Source: Rhizophagus clarus | Taxonomy: Eukaryota > Glomeromycota > Glomeromycetes > Glomerales > Glomeraceae | Direction: 5' to 3' | Length of the DNA: 64,000 nucleotides | Assembly (NCBI GenBank): GCA_015698045.1 | Contig: BLAL01000053.1 | Span: forward strand, 1,056,501-1,120,500 | Shown: piece by piece, positions 46,652 to 58,574 of the stretch | How positions within the stretch are numbered: the first letter of the stretch is position 1 | Layout: each line of letters opens with the position of its first letter | Program-made: the position numbers and the translations under genes | The notes under the pieces: generated by a model | What the model saw: only the letters and a program-made list of their open reading frames with translations | What the model was told of the DNA's origin: nothing | Database searches by the model: none

Positions 46652-48403
46652 TTACCAAAGGTTATAAAAATTTCTATTATCCTTTTTATAATAAATATCA
46701 AAATGTTTATGTTTACTAGCATTTTTTAATCCTTTAAGAGAAGCAACTTCTAAAGCAGCGGAGAGGCAACACTTCTTTTTAGGGTGAGGAAAATGTTCGG
46801 GAGGGATATATAACTTAATTTGTGTTTGATTTTTTGCATAATCAATTAGAAAATTTACAAGTTTATCAGAATAAGTTTTTGATTGATGTAATTCTAATTT
46901 ATAAAGTTTTGCTTGACTCTTTTCTAAGAGAAGTTTCAAAAAATCAAAAGAAATGTTGAAATTTAAGCATAGATATCTTAGAGAAGGAGGAATTGATTGT
47001 GTAAATTGATCTATAGTAGATTTCGTGAAAAGGAATTTCTCATGATGTCCAAGAGTTAAAACTTTCATATTTTGAAGATTTGAAATTAATTTTGGTAAAG
47101 ACTTAGAAATATCTTGATAAGCACAAAGTGATAAATGAGTGATATTTGGACAATGTTGAGTAATTTCTTCAATAATTTCTGAAGTAATTCCTTCAATAGT
47201 AAGTTTTTGCAAATTCTTGTTGCACATTTGAAGTAAAGTTGTTTTAATATAAGGATAACTTTCATAACCATCACCCAATTTTAAATTCTTAATGTTTAAT
47301 TGATTACAAGAAACTTCACATGGAATAAGAGAACTTGGACAACCAATTAATTCTAAAGTTTCCAAATTTATCCATTTCAATAGTCCTTGTACAAGTGAAT
47401 CATCGAAATGTGTTAAACCCCAAAGATTTAAAAATTTCAAAGATGTGTTTTTTAATGCTGAATGAATTGAAAAATTTGAATCCCAACAATAATTTGACAT
47501 ATAAGAACTAAGATTTTTTTGCGAAGTGATCATCTTATATAAAGCTATATGAACTTTTTCAGGGAATTTATGAATGTGTGGAACATCAATTTTCATATTT
47601 TGAATATTTGTAGCAGATCTTGCTATTTTCAAGAAAATGTTTTCTAATATTTCATATCCATTCTCCAAATCTTCTTTCATTGTCGTACGAATACATAATT
47701 CAAAACTTTGTAGATTACGTAGAGCGTTAATATTTTTCATACATAAAGAGTCAATCATTTCCATTAGGGATAAACTATCATCATCATAACAAATCTTTAA
47801 ACTCCTTAGCCTATCACATCCACTTAATAATAAATTTCTCATTTCCTTCGCAACATCAAAATTAGGACGTGTAGCACAATAGTCCTGAACTATTGGTTCG
47901 ATACATTTATTGACAACTTTGTGTAAAATACTTCTCGGCATCACATTATAACGATCCTTAACAATTGGTCCAAATAGCATTTTAATAGGTTTACATAATA
48001 TATTTAACGGATCAAATCCACAATCTGCAACGTTCATCTTTAACCATGAATTTAAAGCTTGTCGAAATTTACTACTATTATAACTTCTTAAATATTTTGG
48101 ATAATTGAAAAAAGGAGTTGGATGATGAGGTAATTTTACCCCTGCAAGAATAAACCGAGATTTTTCTTTTTCCGGAAGACAACAAATATATGTCTCGATT
48201 ATAAGGTCATAATCTTCTAATGATGCCATATCAAAAGGTTGTCTCCATAATAATGGAATCACTATCTTGCACCAATGGTAGTTAACAAAAAGTAAGGAAT
48301 AAAGTGTAGCACGGTCATTTTTAAAATATCCCAATATCTCTCGAAGAGAATCCAAGGATAAATTTGATGGTAATCCCAATGTGCTTTTTTGGTTAGAGCT
48401 CAT
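46652..48403 (-). CDS. F-box-like/LRR protein, single exon, 583 aa
   Basis: The frame is intact from an ATG at 48403. The N-terminus (LPSNLSLDSLREILGYFKN, then LLFVNYHWCKIVIPLLWRQP) is an F-box-like motif with the FVNxxWC signature. Residues ~130-560 are degenerate leucine-rich repeats (SLKFLNLWGLTHFDDSLVQG; ITQHCPNITHLSLCAYQDIS). Predicted role: substrate receptor of an SCF ubiquitin ligase, substrate unknown. A basic C-terminal stretch (HPKKKCC) is present. It is clearly separate from the 4255-5796 gene in sequence though of the same family. Confidence 0.9.
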   Translation of the reverse strand: MSSNQKSTLGLPSNLSLDSLREILGYFKNDRATLYSLLFVNYHWCKIVIPLLWRQPFDMASLEDYDLIIETYICCLPEKEKSRFILAGVKLPHHPTPFFNYPKYLRSYNSSKFRQALNSWLKMNVADCGFDPLNILCKPIKMLFGPIVKDRYNVMPRSILHKVVNKCIEPIVQDYCATRPNFDVAKEMRNLLLSGCDRLRSLKICYDDDSLSLMEMIDSLCMKNINALRNLQSFELCIRTTMKEDLENGYEILENIFLKIARSATNIQNMKIDVPHIHKFPEKVHIALYKMITSQKNLSSYMSNYCWDSNFSIHSALKNTSLKFLNLWGLTHFDDSLVQGLLKWINLETLELIGCPSSLIPCEVSCNQLNIKNLKLGDGYESYPYIKTTLLQMCNKNLQKLTIEGITSEIIEEITQHCPNITHLSLCAYQDISKSLPKLISNLQNMKVLTLGHHEKFLFTKSTIDQFTQSIPPSLRYLCLNFNISFDFLKLLLEKSQAKLYKLELHQSKTYSDKLVNFLIDYAKNQTQIKLYIPPEHFPHPKKKCCLSAALEVASLKGLKNASKHKHFDIYYKKDNRNFYNLW

Positions 48404-48833
48404 GATAACGAGGCTAATAACAAAATTTCTCTAATCAAAGTGTAATAATGTGTATATACTGTATATATATCGTATAAAGTATGGTGGAAGAAATTTTTTA
48501 TGCTTCTTTTCTGTCTCAAGAGAAGAGAAGAGAAGCATTAAAAAAGGTAAAATATGCCAAAAAAAAATTTTTTTTTTAGCGATAGAAAGAAAAAGAAAAA
48601 AGAAATCATGTTCAATATCCTATTTTTGGTAAACAAAATGACTTAAGGCCTAACAGTCATCGGACATGTCCACTATAGTTGTCGCCGGAATTGTAGCGGC
48701 ATTTTACTACGGTTACGGCACTTGCCGAACCCGTAAAACCTTAATGCCGTATATAAAATTTGTTCCGTAATACCGTAATGCCGTTAATAATACGGTTATT
48801 AACCGGAATTGTATTGATGACAATTCATCAAAT
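48404..48833. other. Intergenic with repeated TAATGCCG words
   Basis: The upstream flank of the F-box gene has a TA-rich and purine-rich segment. Bases 48690-48810 reiterate CGGTTA/TAATGCCG/TAATACGG motifs, perhaps an older element into which the hAT transposon inserted. Confidence 0.4.
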
Positions 48834-51800
48834 CAGTGTTAGGCAAATGACTTGAAATGACAAATGATCCAAACGACAAGTCATTTGTCATTTGTCATAT
48901 AAAACTCACTGATCATTTAAGTCATTTGGTCATTATTAAATATTTGAGAAATTTTTATTGATTAATATGTTTATCCTAAAGTAAATAAATAAAATATTAA
49001 AAAATATCTTAGTTTATATATGTAATGAAAAAATTTTAATAGAGTCGAAAGATTTATATATCACGTGATTTATATTCATGCAAAATTTCAAGATACAAAA
49101 AACTTTATTAATTACTTACTTCATCCAACAATTTTTAACTATTATATTAGACTCAAATATGGCAATAGTACAGTTTGGACAAAGAAAAAAAATTTAAGAA
49201 ATTGAATGTCGCACAAATATATCAGACGATTCATAATTTGAATTATTAAATTCTATTCCTAAAAAAGTTGGTGCTTTGAGATCTTTAAATAGGTATTCTA
49301 ATTTCCATTTCGCTGTCTCATCATCAGCAGGATGTATATTTTAATAAATGGCTATTTTCTTCATTATCAATGAATAAATTGCTTCATTATCACTTAAATT
49401 ATCATTTATTTCATCTTCCTCATCTTCCAAATCACTATCACAAATGAATTCACGGTTTAAATCATCATCATCTTGATCATTTAAAATTGGCAAAGCAATA
49501 CGAAAACATCGTGTTTTTTTTTGATCTTCATTTCCTTCTTTAACTTTTCGTTTATATAGAATATCACTCCTGATTCTTGCCATATTCAAAACTTTTTTGT
49601 TCTAATAGTAAAACATAATATGAATTAATGAATAAATGAATAAATTTAACTTTTTAATTAAAAAAAATTCTAATTAATAAAAAAAAAAATTTATAAAATT
49701 GAGACAACTTACTTCTAACCTATTTCTCCTTTTTGTATGAATAAAACCCATAGTAGACCGTAATCGCTCTACGAGGCAGAATTTACGCAAATACCATAAA
49801 GATGTAATGCAAATCGTGCCAATTCTGGTACATGTCCTGAACACGATTCCCAAAAGTTTATAATATCATTACCAAATTGTTCTACTGTTGATGGATCAAA
49901 TGGATATTTCCCCTTTTTAAATTTCACAAATTATAAAGAATAGATTTTGGTCGAATATTATACCAAATTTCTAATAATAATTCAACCATTGTTCAAAATC
50001 TGTATAAGTAACGCGCTGTGCAGTTGAATAAAACATTTCAACACCATAATGTGGATGAAGAATGAGGAAAGCAGAAGAAGCAGATGTTCCTCTGTACCCA
50101 TCTTTTTTCAAATCGTTCCATCATTTTTACACTAAAATTAGAATCAGGCAATTCACAAAAAAACTTCATTGATATGCAAAAATATGAAGTACTTCATGAA
50201 GTCGTGCTATGTCCTTTTGAAGCTTGTTAAGAAATCCATAGAGTGGAAGTAACAAATTTTGCAATCCAAAGAGAATAAACCAAAATGTAGGATTATTGAT
50301 TACTTGAATGATATCTTCTGGTAAGAATTTTGTGTTTGTTGTAGTAGTTGAACGCCTGGATTTAGTGCGTTGAGGAGAAAACTTTGCTACCAATGACTAA
50401 AATAATTTATTGATGTTACTTTATTGTTAACTGAATATAAAAAAAAATGTGTAATTTTAAAATACCTTTAATGCAGCTTCAGTTTTTAAAAGACTATTAT
50501 AATAACTATTTCAACGTGTATCACCAGGCCTCGTAAGTGCAATTATTTTTTTGGTAAATCGCCATTTGTTCATCTCTTAAATTACCAGCCAGAAAAGTAG
50601 ACATATTAAAAAAACTAATGACACGAATTGCTTTGGTTGAAACATCTTAGTATTTGGTGATATTTTCAAAGAATCAAATAAATATAAAGTTCATTTGGTG
50701 ATCATACACGGTAAAAATATTTTATCCTTATATTCTACATGCATTTGACGCCTAATTAAAGAATATTATTAATGATAGTTAAAGATAATAAACAAAAAAT
50801 TAATAAAATAATTCAATACCTGGCAGCAGCAGCATATTCTCCGGCTGAATCTGATACAAAATACAATGTTATTATGTTTAGATGCTTGTTCCATAATATC
50901 TTTAATAAGACAAATTATATCTTAAGTTTTAGATCTTTCAAAACTAATATCTTTAGTGCCACAAGTTATTGTTTTTCCTTCAGACGTGATAAATACTACG
51001 CAAAATAAATGTTCAGATCGAACATTGGTCCATCCATCGAACGCAGCTGTAACTCCATCCAAATCCTTTTGTGCAATAGAAATGTTTTTTTTTTTAACCA
51101 AATCTTCCGATGCATCTTTTAAAATTTGTCCAGAAATTGTTTTTGCTGCTGGTAATTTGATAGCTGGTACACAAAATTTAAAGAGTTTATGAGTCTCTGT
51201 ATTTTCTGCAAAGAAAGGGTAGTCCATTTGATATAATCATGTTAAAAAAAGTTTGTGGAAATGTGGAATATTCGCATTGATAATGGACGTGATACATAAT
51301 TTTCATAGGAGATTGTTTAACGGCCTTAGTGGATGTGAGTTTTACACGTTTATTATGACTTTCTATTTCATTATCTGAAATAACTTCAATTTAAAATAAA
51401 AAAAATATAGATTGTGTAAGCTTAAATTCTAATACAAATAGTATTCATTATTTATCTTTTCTTTTATTCGTACTTGCATTTGGTGGTGACAATATTAGTA
51501 AAAATATTAAAGGCAATGAAAGTATTTCTTCATATTCTTTTTTATTGTATCTCTTTTAAATTTTCACATTTTGCTAAGTGGGCATAACAAGACTTTGCTT
51601 TATTAGTGACGCGACACTCTTTCATAGTTATCGCAACATTTCGCATATATTCTTCAATACAGCAAAGACACACAGCATATTTGTTGCTTTTATTGTTTGG
51701 ATTTGTTACTAAATCAAAATACTAAAATATGGACGAAAAGGATGAGGTGGTTTGCCCATTTTATTATTCAGGAACAATGGCGTGGGAAAAAATATGAAAA

Positions 51801-51932
51801 TGATTTAGCTTCGCGTCTATCGTATCTAGATTAAGTCATGGGAAAATGACAAATGACCAAATGACAAATGATCGACGTTGAAATAGACAAATCCTTTGAA
51901 TGGTCAAATGACCAGGTCATTTCTGAACACTG
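48834..51932 (-). mobile_element. hAT transposon, 3,099 bp, with exact 8-bp target duplication
   Basis: The flanks carry CATCAAAT at 48826-48833 and again at 51933-51940, the 8-bp duplication expected of hAT elements. The ends are imperfect inverted repeats CAGTGTTAGGCAAATGAC and (right end, reversed) CAGTGTTCAGAAATGAC. AAATGAC words are clustered subterminally at both sides, the usual transposase-binding arrangement. The interior carries a degenerate transposase on the minus strand. Intact ends and exact duplication point to fairly recent insertion or a well-preserved copy. Confidence 0.95.
49341..51759 (-). pseudogene. hAT transposase, degenerate
   Basis: From an ATG at 51759 (MGKPPHPFRPYF) a frameshift leads into a BED zinc finger (YAVCLCCIEEYMRN, then CYAHLAKCENLKE). 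The core appears at 51227-50922: ASEDLVKKKNISIAQKDLDG, then AAFDGWTNVRSEHLF, which includes the hAT DGWT motif. Positions 50393-50166 hold a domain reading LQNLLLPLYGFLNKLQKDIA. The C-terminal dimerisation region is split near 49790-49735 by a frame change (VNSAS, then VERLRSTMGFIHTKRRNRLE) and continues after an intron at 49589-49341 with an acidic tail. Multiple stops and shifts mean no functional enzyme. Confidence 0.8.
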
Positions 51933-51940
51933 CATCAAAT

Positions 51941-52331
51941 GGTATTCAAGGATTGGAATGCTGCAGAATCCCCAATTTTTACACGTGCATGATCAAACAA
52001 AATTTACTGGCTATATATCGCTGCATTAGAAATAATTAGTAGTATTTAATGTGCTTAACGAATGAAATTAAGTAGTTTCGGGCGAAACCGAAAGAAGGAA
52101 TTATAACATTGTTATAATTTCCTTTTTTAGGTTTCATCTGAAACACGGCAATAAATCCTAAAAACTTATATTAATATGTGACTTTTTTAAAAAAAATAAA
52201 TTTTTTTTTCCTTAAACTTTCACAAAAAAAGTTGAATCTCTACTTTCTAGCATCCAAGAAAAATCACGAAAAAAGTTGTTACTTCCTTACTTGGAAAATC
52301 AAAAATCCCAGTACCTGCTTCAACTAAAAAA
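51941..52331. other. Intergenic upstream of the 52332 gene
   Basis: AT-rich; a short inverted pair GGAATTATAA/TTATAATTCC occurs at 52099-52121. No gene. Confidence 0.45.
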
Positions 52332-53047
52332 ATGAGTGACTCAACTCCTTCGCTTGTCTCAACTAAAAATGCGAGTCCGTCAATGCGTGCTTCACATAGA
52401 AACTGTACTAGCTGTACCAAAAGTAAATCTCTTAATACTACAGTTAATACGGCCAACACAGAGAATTCACACATCAATAGAATTAAAGATGATCAAGAAG
52501 ATCCAATTAAAAACGATGATGCATCAATTTCTAGTTCAATCAAAAAACCACTTCAAATTATATATATATATACACACATATATATATATATTCATATATA
52601 CATATGTATATATATATCTCGTAAATTATCTCAAATTTTCATTAGAAAAAAAGTTTCTCCATTACAACCATCTACTCCTAAAAGAGATGATGAATTATCA
52701 ACTACTTCTTTACACAGGGAAACAAATAATCTAGAATGTTCTTCAACAAAAAATACACAAAAGTCCATCAATAAACTTGAAACATCGATTCCGATACCTC
52801 AGAAGATTGAGATTTCAACAACAATTATTGAAAAAAATTCATCAGGTATTGATGATGAAAATGGTGAAGATGGTAAGTAAAAAAATTATTTATCTTAATT
52901 TTATTAAAATATTAATACGTTAAATATAAGATACTAATAATACATCTTATATTTTTTTTTTCTTTAGTTCAAAAATTCTTTACCAATGTTTGTAAAAATG
53001 TTGTGCGATTTAATAAATTTATTTCTAAAATTAAGAGAATAGTTTAA
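52332..53047 (+). CDS. Orphan two-exon gene with in-frame TA/CA microsatellite, 206 aa
   Basis: Exon 1 is 52332-52872 and exon 2 is 52968-53047; the intron has GTAAGTA...TTTCTTTAG and a split Val codon. The protein is Ser/Thr/Asn-rich and hydrophilic, probably disordered (SHRNCTSCTKSKSLNTTVNT; TSIPIPQKIEISTTIIEKNS), ending in a basic tail (KKNV-type: VCKNVVRFNKFISKIKRI). About 20 residues at ~77-97 are encoded by a TATATA/CATA microsatellite (52559-52617) and read Ile/Tyr/His repeats, a hydrophobic insert in an otherwise polar protein. The ATG is preceded by AAAAAA. No family recognised. Confidence 0.6.
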
Positions 53048-54111
53048 TTATATTTTAATCTTTATTATAATGTAAATAATTTTACAAAAGAAAAAATATA
53101 AATAAGCTCATTATAGTGAATCCCGTTATCCCTTAAACTGTAAGGGTTAAAATTAATTTTAAAAATTTTAGAATTTTTAAGATATCTTAAGATCCTGTGA
53201 TCATAAAAAGATGAAATTTAGTTTATTAGATTCCTCTTATTGAGACGCATCTAATGGTAGCAAAATTGTATCTGAGAATTTGGTAAATAAAGGGTTATAT
53301 TACTTTATATATTTTTTGATATTGAAAGATATCTTATCACTTAATGATTATAGAAAACTAGACTTTATTTATCAGATTCTTCTCATCAAGATGCATCAAA
53401 TGGTGGTAGTTTTGCATTTCAGGATCAGTAGATAAAAAGATATTTCAATTTTAAAGAATTTAGCCCTATTTGTATAATTTATAGATCACTTACTTTTAAA
53501 AATCATTAATCAAATTGAACTTTTTTTTCGATTTTTACTTAAAAAATACCATAGAATTTATTACAAAAACATTATTTTAAAATATCTAAAAAAGCTTAAA
53601 ATTATCCTTAATTAAAAAATAAAATTGTAGGCAAATTTACCTGCAAACATTCTAAGGGATAGTAAATTTGGCTTATAATGAACTTTTTTTATTCACCAGT
53701 TCACTTTATAACAAATTTTGCTCGTTATAGTAAAATTATTAATAAATCTCAATGTTGTATATCTGATATAGTGAACTTTTTAAAAATTTTACTATAGAAC
53801 GCCTAACTTTTTTAGAGCGAGATGTGCAATAGCCATTGAATGAATGCTGCAATACGGACGGTCCGATGGTCCGATGAGGTCATGAGGATGAATAATCATT
53901 CATTATAATTTTTCTTAAAGGACCAATGTTAATGAAAACAAATCGCTATATCGAGTGACTTTATTCGATTAAAAAAGTTAGTGTGGTAAGAGTCTATTAC
54001 CAAATTAACCATAAAGTTTGAATGAAAAAAAAATTTTAATACGAGGCTGAACTTTTTTCTCTTTACACAAATAATCTCAATTTGGTTTAGAACAAGAAAA
54101 AAAATTTTTTC
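53048..54111. repeat. Intergenic with diverged repeats around TATCCCTTAAAC
   Basis: TTATCCCTTAAAC at 53126 and CTAAGGGATAG at 53652 are inverted relatives of the MITE ends described next, possibly a longer element of the same family. Internally, 53214-53282 and 53354-53425 are imperfect direct repeats (CAGATTCTTCTCATCAAGATGCATCAAATGGT type). No coding signal. Confidence 0.4.
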
Positions 54112-54239
54112 CTATCCCTTAAACAGCAAATTTGCCCGCAATTTACCGCTAATCATGTGCCGAACTGCACTATAACACAATGAAATTCTATGGAATTCTC
54201 TGCAGAAATTTAGAACAATAGCCACCGTTTAAGGGATAG
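54112..54239. mobile_element. Short inverted-repeat element, 128 bp
   Basis: It begins CTATCCCTTAAAC and ends with the exact reverse complement GTTTAAGGGATAG. No coding capacity. The same ends appear at 53126 and 53652. Confidence 0.55.
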
Positions 54240-55185
54240 TTCGTTATGCAAAAAATGCTTTTAATTTAAAATGTATTACGTATTTGTGTCACATCAATCT
54301 CATTGTACATGTACAATACCCACAGTTTATTACGTAATCTCATATATGAATTTTTTTTTTTTAACTAGAACCGAAAATTGGAACCGAAAACGGAACCGAA
54401 CCGGAAATTCGAAATTGGATAATCATAATTCTTAAATGCTTCGTTGTACAAGATTATGTCATACGTAATAATATAAAGTACACGACTTAATAAAATTGTA
54501 CTAAAAATACGTAAACCAATACCTTTACATAGTAAAAATTGGGTAAAAATATGCAATTGTCTTTAGCTAAAACATAATTTTACACAAATTTGTAAAATAC
54601 TTTACGATGGCGACATACTGGCGACTTAATAGTTGATCTTAAATTTACACGGACCTAAAAAAAAACCATCTATATACTGTAATTAAAATATCTGTGACGT
54701 TTAGTATAGCTGTATAAATATAATTATAATTGTGGACCGCCTTGCATCGTCCGTGATCTATCGTTATCGCGTAATCCTACATATGACTTTGTATAATAGT
54801 AAATCGCGCCTTACGAATTATAGTTATAACATTCCCCAGAATTGTTAAAGAAATGCAGTCTATAAAAAGTTGTATAATATTATTATATAATAGACCATTA
54901 ATCTGATTTTTTTAACGGGACTAAAAGATTGTCGTTAACGTATGTTTTCTTTATTGATGGTCAATCAATACCCGATGCAAAGCAGCGGTCTACAACCGAC
55001 CCAAAAACCATATTTATTTATAGAAAAAGCTCAACTAAATCCGATATTTATAAAAAATTATATATATTAATGAAAAAAAAGTCAACCCAATCTGATATTG
55101 AAAAAAAAAATAAAAATTGATTAATTTAAATTTCAAAAATTCAATTATTAGTTGATTATTTTAAATTTACAAGATAAAAAAAAAA
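54240..55185. other. Intergenic; GGAACCGAAAA micro-repeats
   Basis: At 54367-54405 the words GAACCGAAAA/GGAACCGAA recur about four times. A 63-codon stretch at 54929-55120 (FIDGQSIPDAKQRSTTDPKT) starts only from TTG; it reads like a real peptide and could be an exon of an unresolved gene. Confidence 0.35.
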
Positions 55186-55788
55186 TTATTCATTGAACCA
55201 TGGTTCCAATTTTTGGGTCGATTTGCAATGTTTAGCTAGGTGATTACGTGTTTCCCAACACCGAATACAATAACCTTTGTATTTTTGAGGTGTATACGGA
55301 CAATAAAAGATCCAATGTTGCTCATTACAATAAAGACATTTTACTGTTTTTGTAATTTTAAATTTTATTTTATAAGCTATTGAATAATTTTATAAAATTA
55401 AATTTTATATTAATTTATAAACTTTATTATCGCCTGATAATGAGGACGAGGACGAAGATTCACCTCGCGGTGGAGTAGTTTCTCCTGGCGCTAATAATAC
55501 AATAAATTTGATTTTTTAATAATTTGTCAAATATATTTTTATATAGAATAATAAAGTTTTATTACCAATTTCTGATAGAGACGAAGCCGTTTCTGATGTA
55601 ATTGATAAACTGGCTGTAAAAAGAGTGGTAATTAGAACTATAATTAAAGATTTACTATTTACACCTTTATTTTACTAACGTAGATTTTGTAAATTGACTG
55701 CAATCTTAGATATATCTAAAATTCCCTTTATAATTTCCTGAGTCGCGATTTTCTGTGCCTCTAGTATTAACAAAGAGTTGTTATCCAT
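55186..55788 (-). CDS. Small CCHC zinc-knuckle gene, probably four exons
   Basis: The ATG at 55788 starts MDNNSLLILEAQKIATQEII. Splice-like borders then suggest exon 2 (SLSITSETASSLSEI, acceptor TTTTTACAG), exon 3 (PGETTPPRGESSSSSSLSGD, acceptor ATTATTAG) and exon 4 after TTCAATAG. Exon 4 carries two Cys clusters: CLYCNEQHW...C and CIRCWETRNHLAKHC. The second is a canonical CCHC knuckle (C-x2-C-x4-H-x4-C) of the Gag/nucleic-acid-binding type, ending KLEPWFNE, stop. The junction of exons 3 and 4 does not join in frame with a GT donor, so the model is provisional. Could be a small nucleic-acid-binding protein or a domesticated/retroelement gag piece. Confidence 0.4.
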
Positions 55789-56317
55789 ATTGAAATATTT
55801 CAAAAAAAAAACCCCAAAAAAATGAATGAAGAAAACTAATTTTTTTTTTATATTAATTTTTTTTTTACTTAGTCTCATTTTTTTTACCTTTTTACGTCTT
55901 ATAACCATGGTAAATTTTTAAATTAGGAAATAGACCGATATTTATCGGCGCAATGGACTGATAATCTATAAATTTATCTATAGCACTATAAACTCAGACA
56001 TGTAAGGTAAAACAAGCATAGCTATATAAGAAAATCAAAATTGCACACAGTAGCCATATAAGAATTAACAACAAAAAAACATAGCCATATAAGAAAATCA
56101 ATTGTCGCAAAAGAAAGGTTTAAAAATAATAAATGATCAAGAGAAAGAACAGCCAAAGATATATTGTCGCACCATTAAAAGTTCTTAAAGCTTTATAAAG
56201 CGTTTCACATTTACTAGCTACTTTTAAAGAATAATCAAGCATCACTCCTATGCAGTCCAGTGAATATAATTTAATAATTTGATTTAATGAAAATTACAAT
56301 TATTTATTATATTATGT
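55789..56317. other. Intergenic, no gene seen
   Basis: Bases 56015-56110 contain three imperfect copies of ATAGCCATATAAGAAAATCAA-type words. Otherwise AT-rich. Confidence 0.45.
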
Positions 56318-57297
56318 TAGGGATTGGACCTGGGTTGGTCATGCCCGTGGGTGGGTGGGTATCTGGTGGTGATAATTTTCACCTGGGTAGAGGTAGGTGC
56401 GGTCAACCCGTCGGGTCAACCTGACAGATCACCTGTCGGGTCACCCGTTTTTAATTTAGTAAAATGAGAAAAAATCAAATAATAATTTTTAAATTTTAAA
56501 TTGTAAACAATTTTTATTATAGATCGATTTAAATCATTTTAAAACTTCCTGTTTTATTATCGATTACTAAATCAGGATAATAAGATCAAATTATTTTCCA
56601 CACTTGTTCGCAAAAAACCCTAGTATAGAGCTTGAAGAAATAAAAGAAGTATCCCATACAAAAAAGATCGAAATTAATTCTAATAAAACTATTGAAAATG
56701 GACGTGATATCTGTAAAGTACTTATTTCCTCAAATGGTGAAGAGTATGAATGTAAAAAAAGTTACAAGCATGATGGCGGAACAGGAAACATGAAAATACA
56801 TTTATATATTGTCACCAGATGATATTCAACATAAAGATTCGAATCAGCTGCATATTGATGCAATGGTGATTTTATTATATTAAATTATTTCGTTGTAGGG
56901 GATGCAGCATGACATTAGTAATGAATACATTCCTCTTACAATGTGCTACAGCTGAATGGATAGTTACTAATTCTTTACCATTTAATATTGATCATGAAAA
57001 GGTTATCAAAAAATGATAAATAAGTTTGATCCAACATTTATACCTTCAAGTAATAAAAGCATTAAAGAAAATTTTGCTGCCCCTATAAGAAAGGAATATT
57101 ACAACTTAAAGAATTGATTCCCAACACTTGCGAAACTATAATTATAAATGTTAAAAAATATAATAATTACATATAGGTCACAGGTGGGTAGGTGGGTGGG
57201 TTAGCGGGTTGGTTTGACCCATCTTTCACCGGATGACCCATGGGTCCATCTGCCAGGCGGCCCGGGTAGAGATTTTTTTGGATGGGTTCAATCTCTT
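56318..57297 (+). mobile_element. hAT remnant with BED finger
   Basis: Ends: TAGGGATTGGACC at left, and reverse complement AAGAGATTGAACC at right. GGGTGGGT/GGGTCA-rich subterminal repeats occur at both sides (56330-56450, 57180-57260). The interior encodes a BED finger (CKVLISSNGEEYECKKSY, then GGTGNMKIHL, 56720-56802) and the start of the hAT helical domain (CATAEWIVTNSLPFNIDHEK, then FDPTFIPSSNKSIKENF, about 56940-57075). It is interrupted by stops and lacks a catalytic core. No clear target duplication. Confidence 0.65.
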
Positions 57298-57299
57298 GG

Positions 57300-57385
57300 T
57301 TAAATCAAACATTCGTTTATGCAATAATTGTAATACATTAATAATTATGTATTACAATTATTGCATGAGCGAATATTTGATTTAA
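57300..57385. repeat. 86-bp foldback (39-bp arms)
   Basis: The left arm TTAAATCAAACATTCG... and right arm, reversed, TTAAATCAAATATTCG... continue through GCAATAATTGTAATACAT with only a few mismatches around a TAATAATT loop. It abuts the right end of the hAT remnant. Confidence 0.85.
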
Positions 57386-58574
57386 TACTCACCACTGTTG
57401 TCTTAATTAAGCGTAGCGTTGAAGCATCACATAACGACATAGGAGATATTTTGCTTATGAAGATTCTAAGTTAGAAGAACTAATCTGAGACAAAAGAAAA
57501 AGATAAATTTAGTAAATTTAATAAATTTTCAAATATATTACTGTAACAAATGCCATTATTCGGTATCATGTGATTTTTCATAATTACAATAATATGAATA
57601 ATATGTATTGAGGATTTCAAAATTACATGATGCCAGATAAATCAGCTATTCAGCACTTTGTTATAAAATAAGCGAAATGATTTCGTTTATTTAAGAAGGC
57701 TTCAAATAATTTAATAATACTCAGAAAAAAAAAGAAAAAAAAATGATAGAAATGACTAACTAGAATTAACTCAACAAATTATCTGCAGCATACCAATCAT
57801 TTAGTTCATACTGTAAATCTTTGTGAATCTGTTTAGTAATTAGGCTAAATTTTCGACACTTAACGAAATTTAAGAATTGCAAAGTCAGCCTTTAATTCTG
57901 CAGAAATAGTACGGAGATTAATTTTGAATGCTCATTCAATAAGCAATTTTATTTGAAATGCTGTTACAAAAATGATCCTTTATTTATTTATTTACGAAAT
58001 TGAGATAAATAGAGAGCCAGTTTAGCTCAAACCAAGCGCTGTAGTTTTAGTCTGGAACTATTGTGCAAAAAGATGCAGAAAAACAAAACAAAACTTAATA
58101 CATTAATATGTAAATGACATGAAAATAATAATACTATAACCACTAGAGGCATATTAGCCATAAAAATATTTCAAGGTAAAATCTTCTTTTTTTTTTTTTA
58201 TTGATAAGTACAAGTTGATCATGTAGCACAATTTATATTAAGGATAGTTAAACGAGAAAATACTGGCACCAAGAGAAATGATAATCTTTACTGATATGTG
58301 GTAACTGTTACATAAACTTAACATCTTTATCTATTCAATTAGGGAATAAGTTATGCTAAGAGGATCTCCCTCTCAAATTTCTTTAAGTGTATTTGAAGAT
58401 TTAAAACATTTTCTAATTCATCATCATTTCATCACGCTGCAATGCCACACTTTGTAAACCCAAATTTAACACTGACATGACCTATTATAAAGTGCCGTTC
58501 TTAAAGCTGCAAGAAAGTCAAAATTACCATGCAAAAAAAGACATCATACATCACAAAACTTAACACTCAAAAAT
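57386..58574. other. Intergenic, no gene seen
   Basis: AT-rich sequence with poly(A)/poly(T) runs; no coding signal recognised. Confidence 0.45.
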
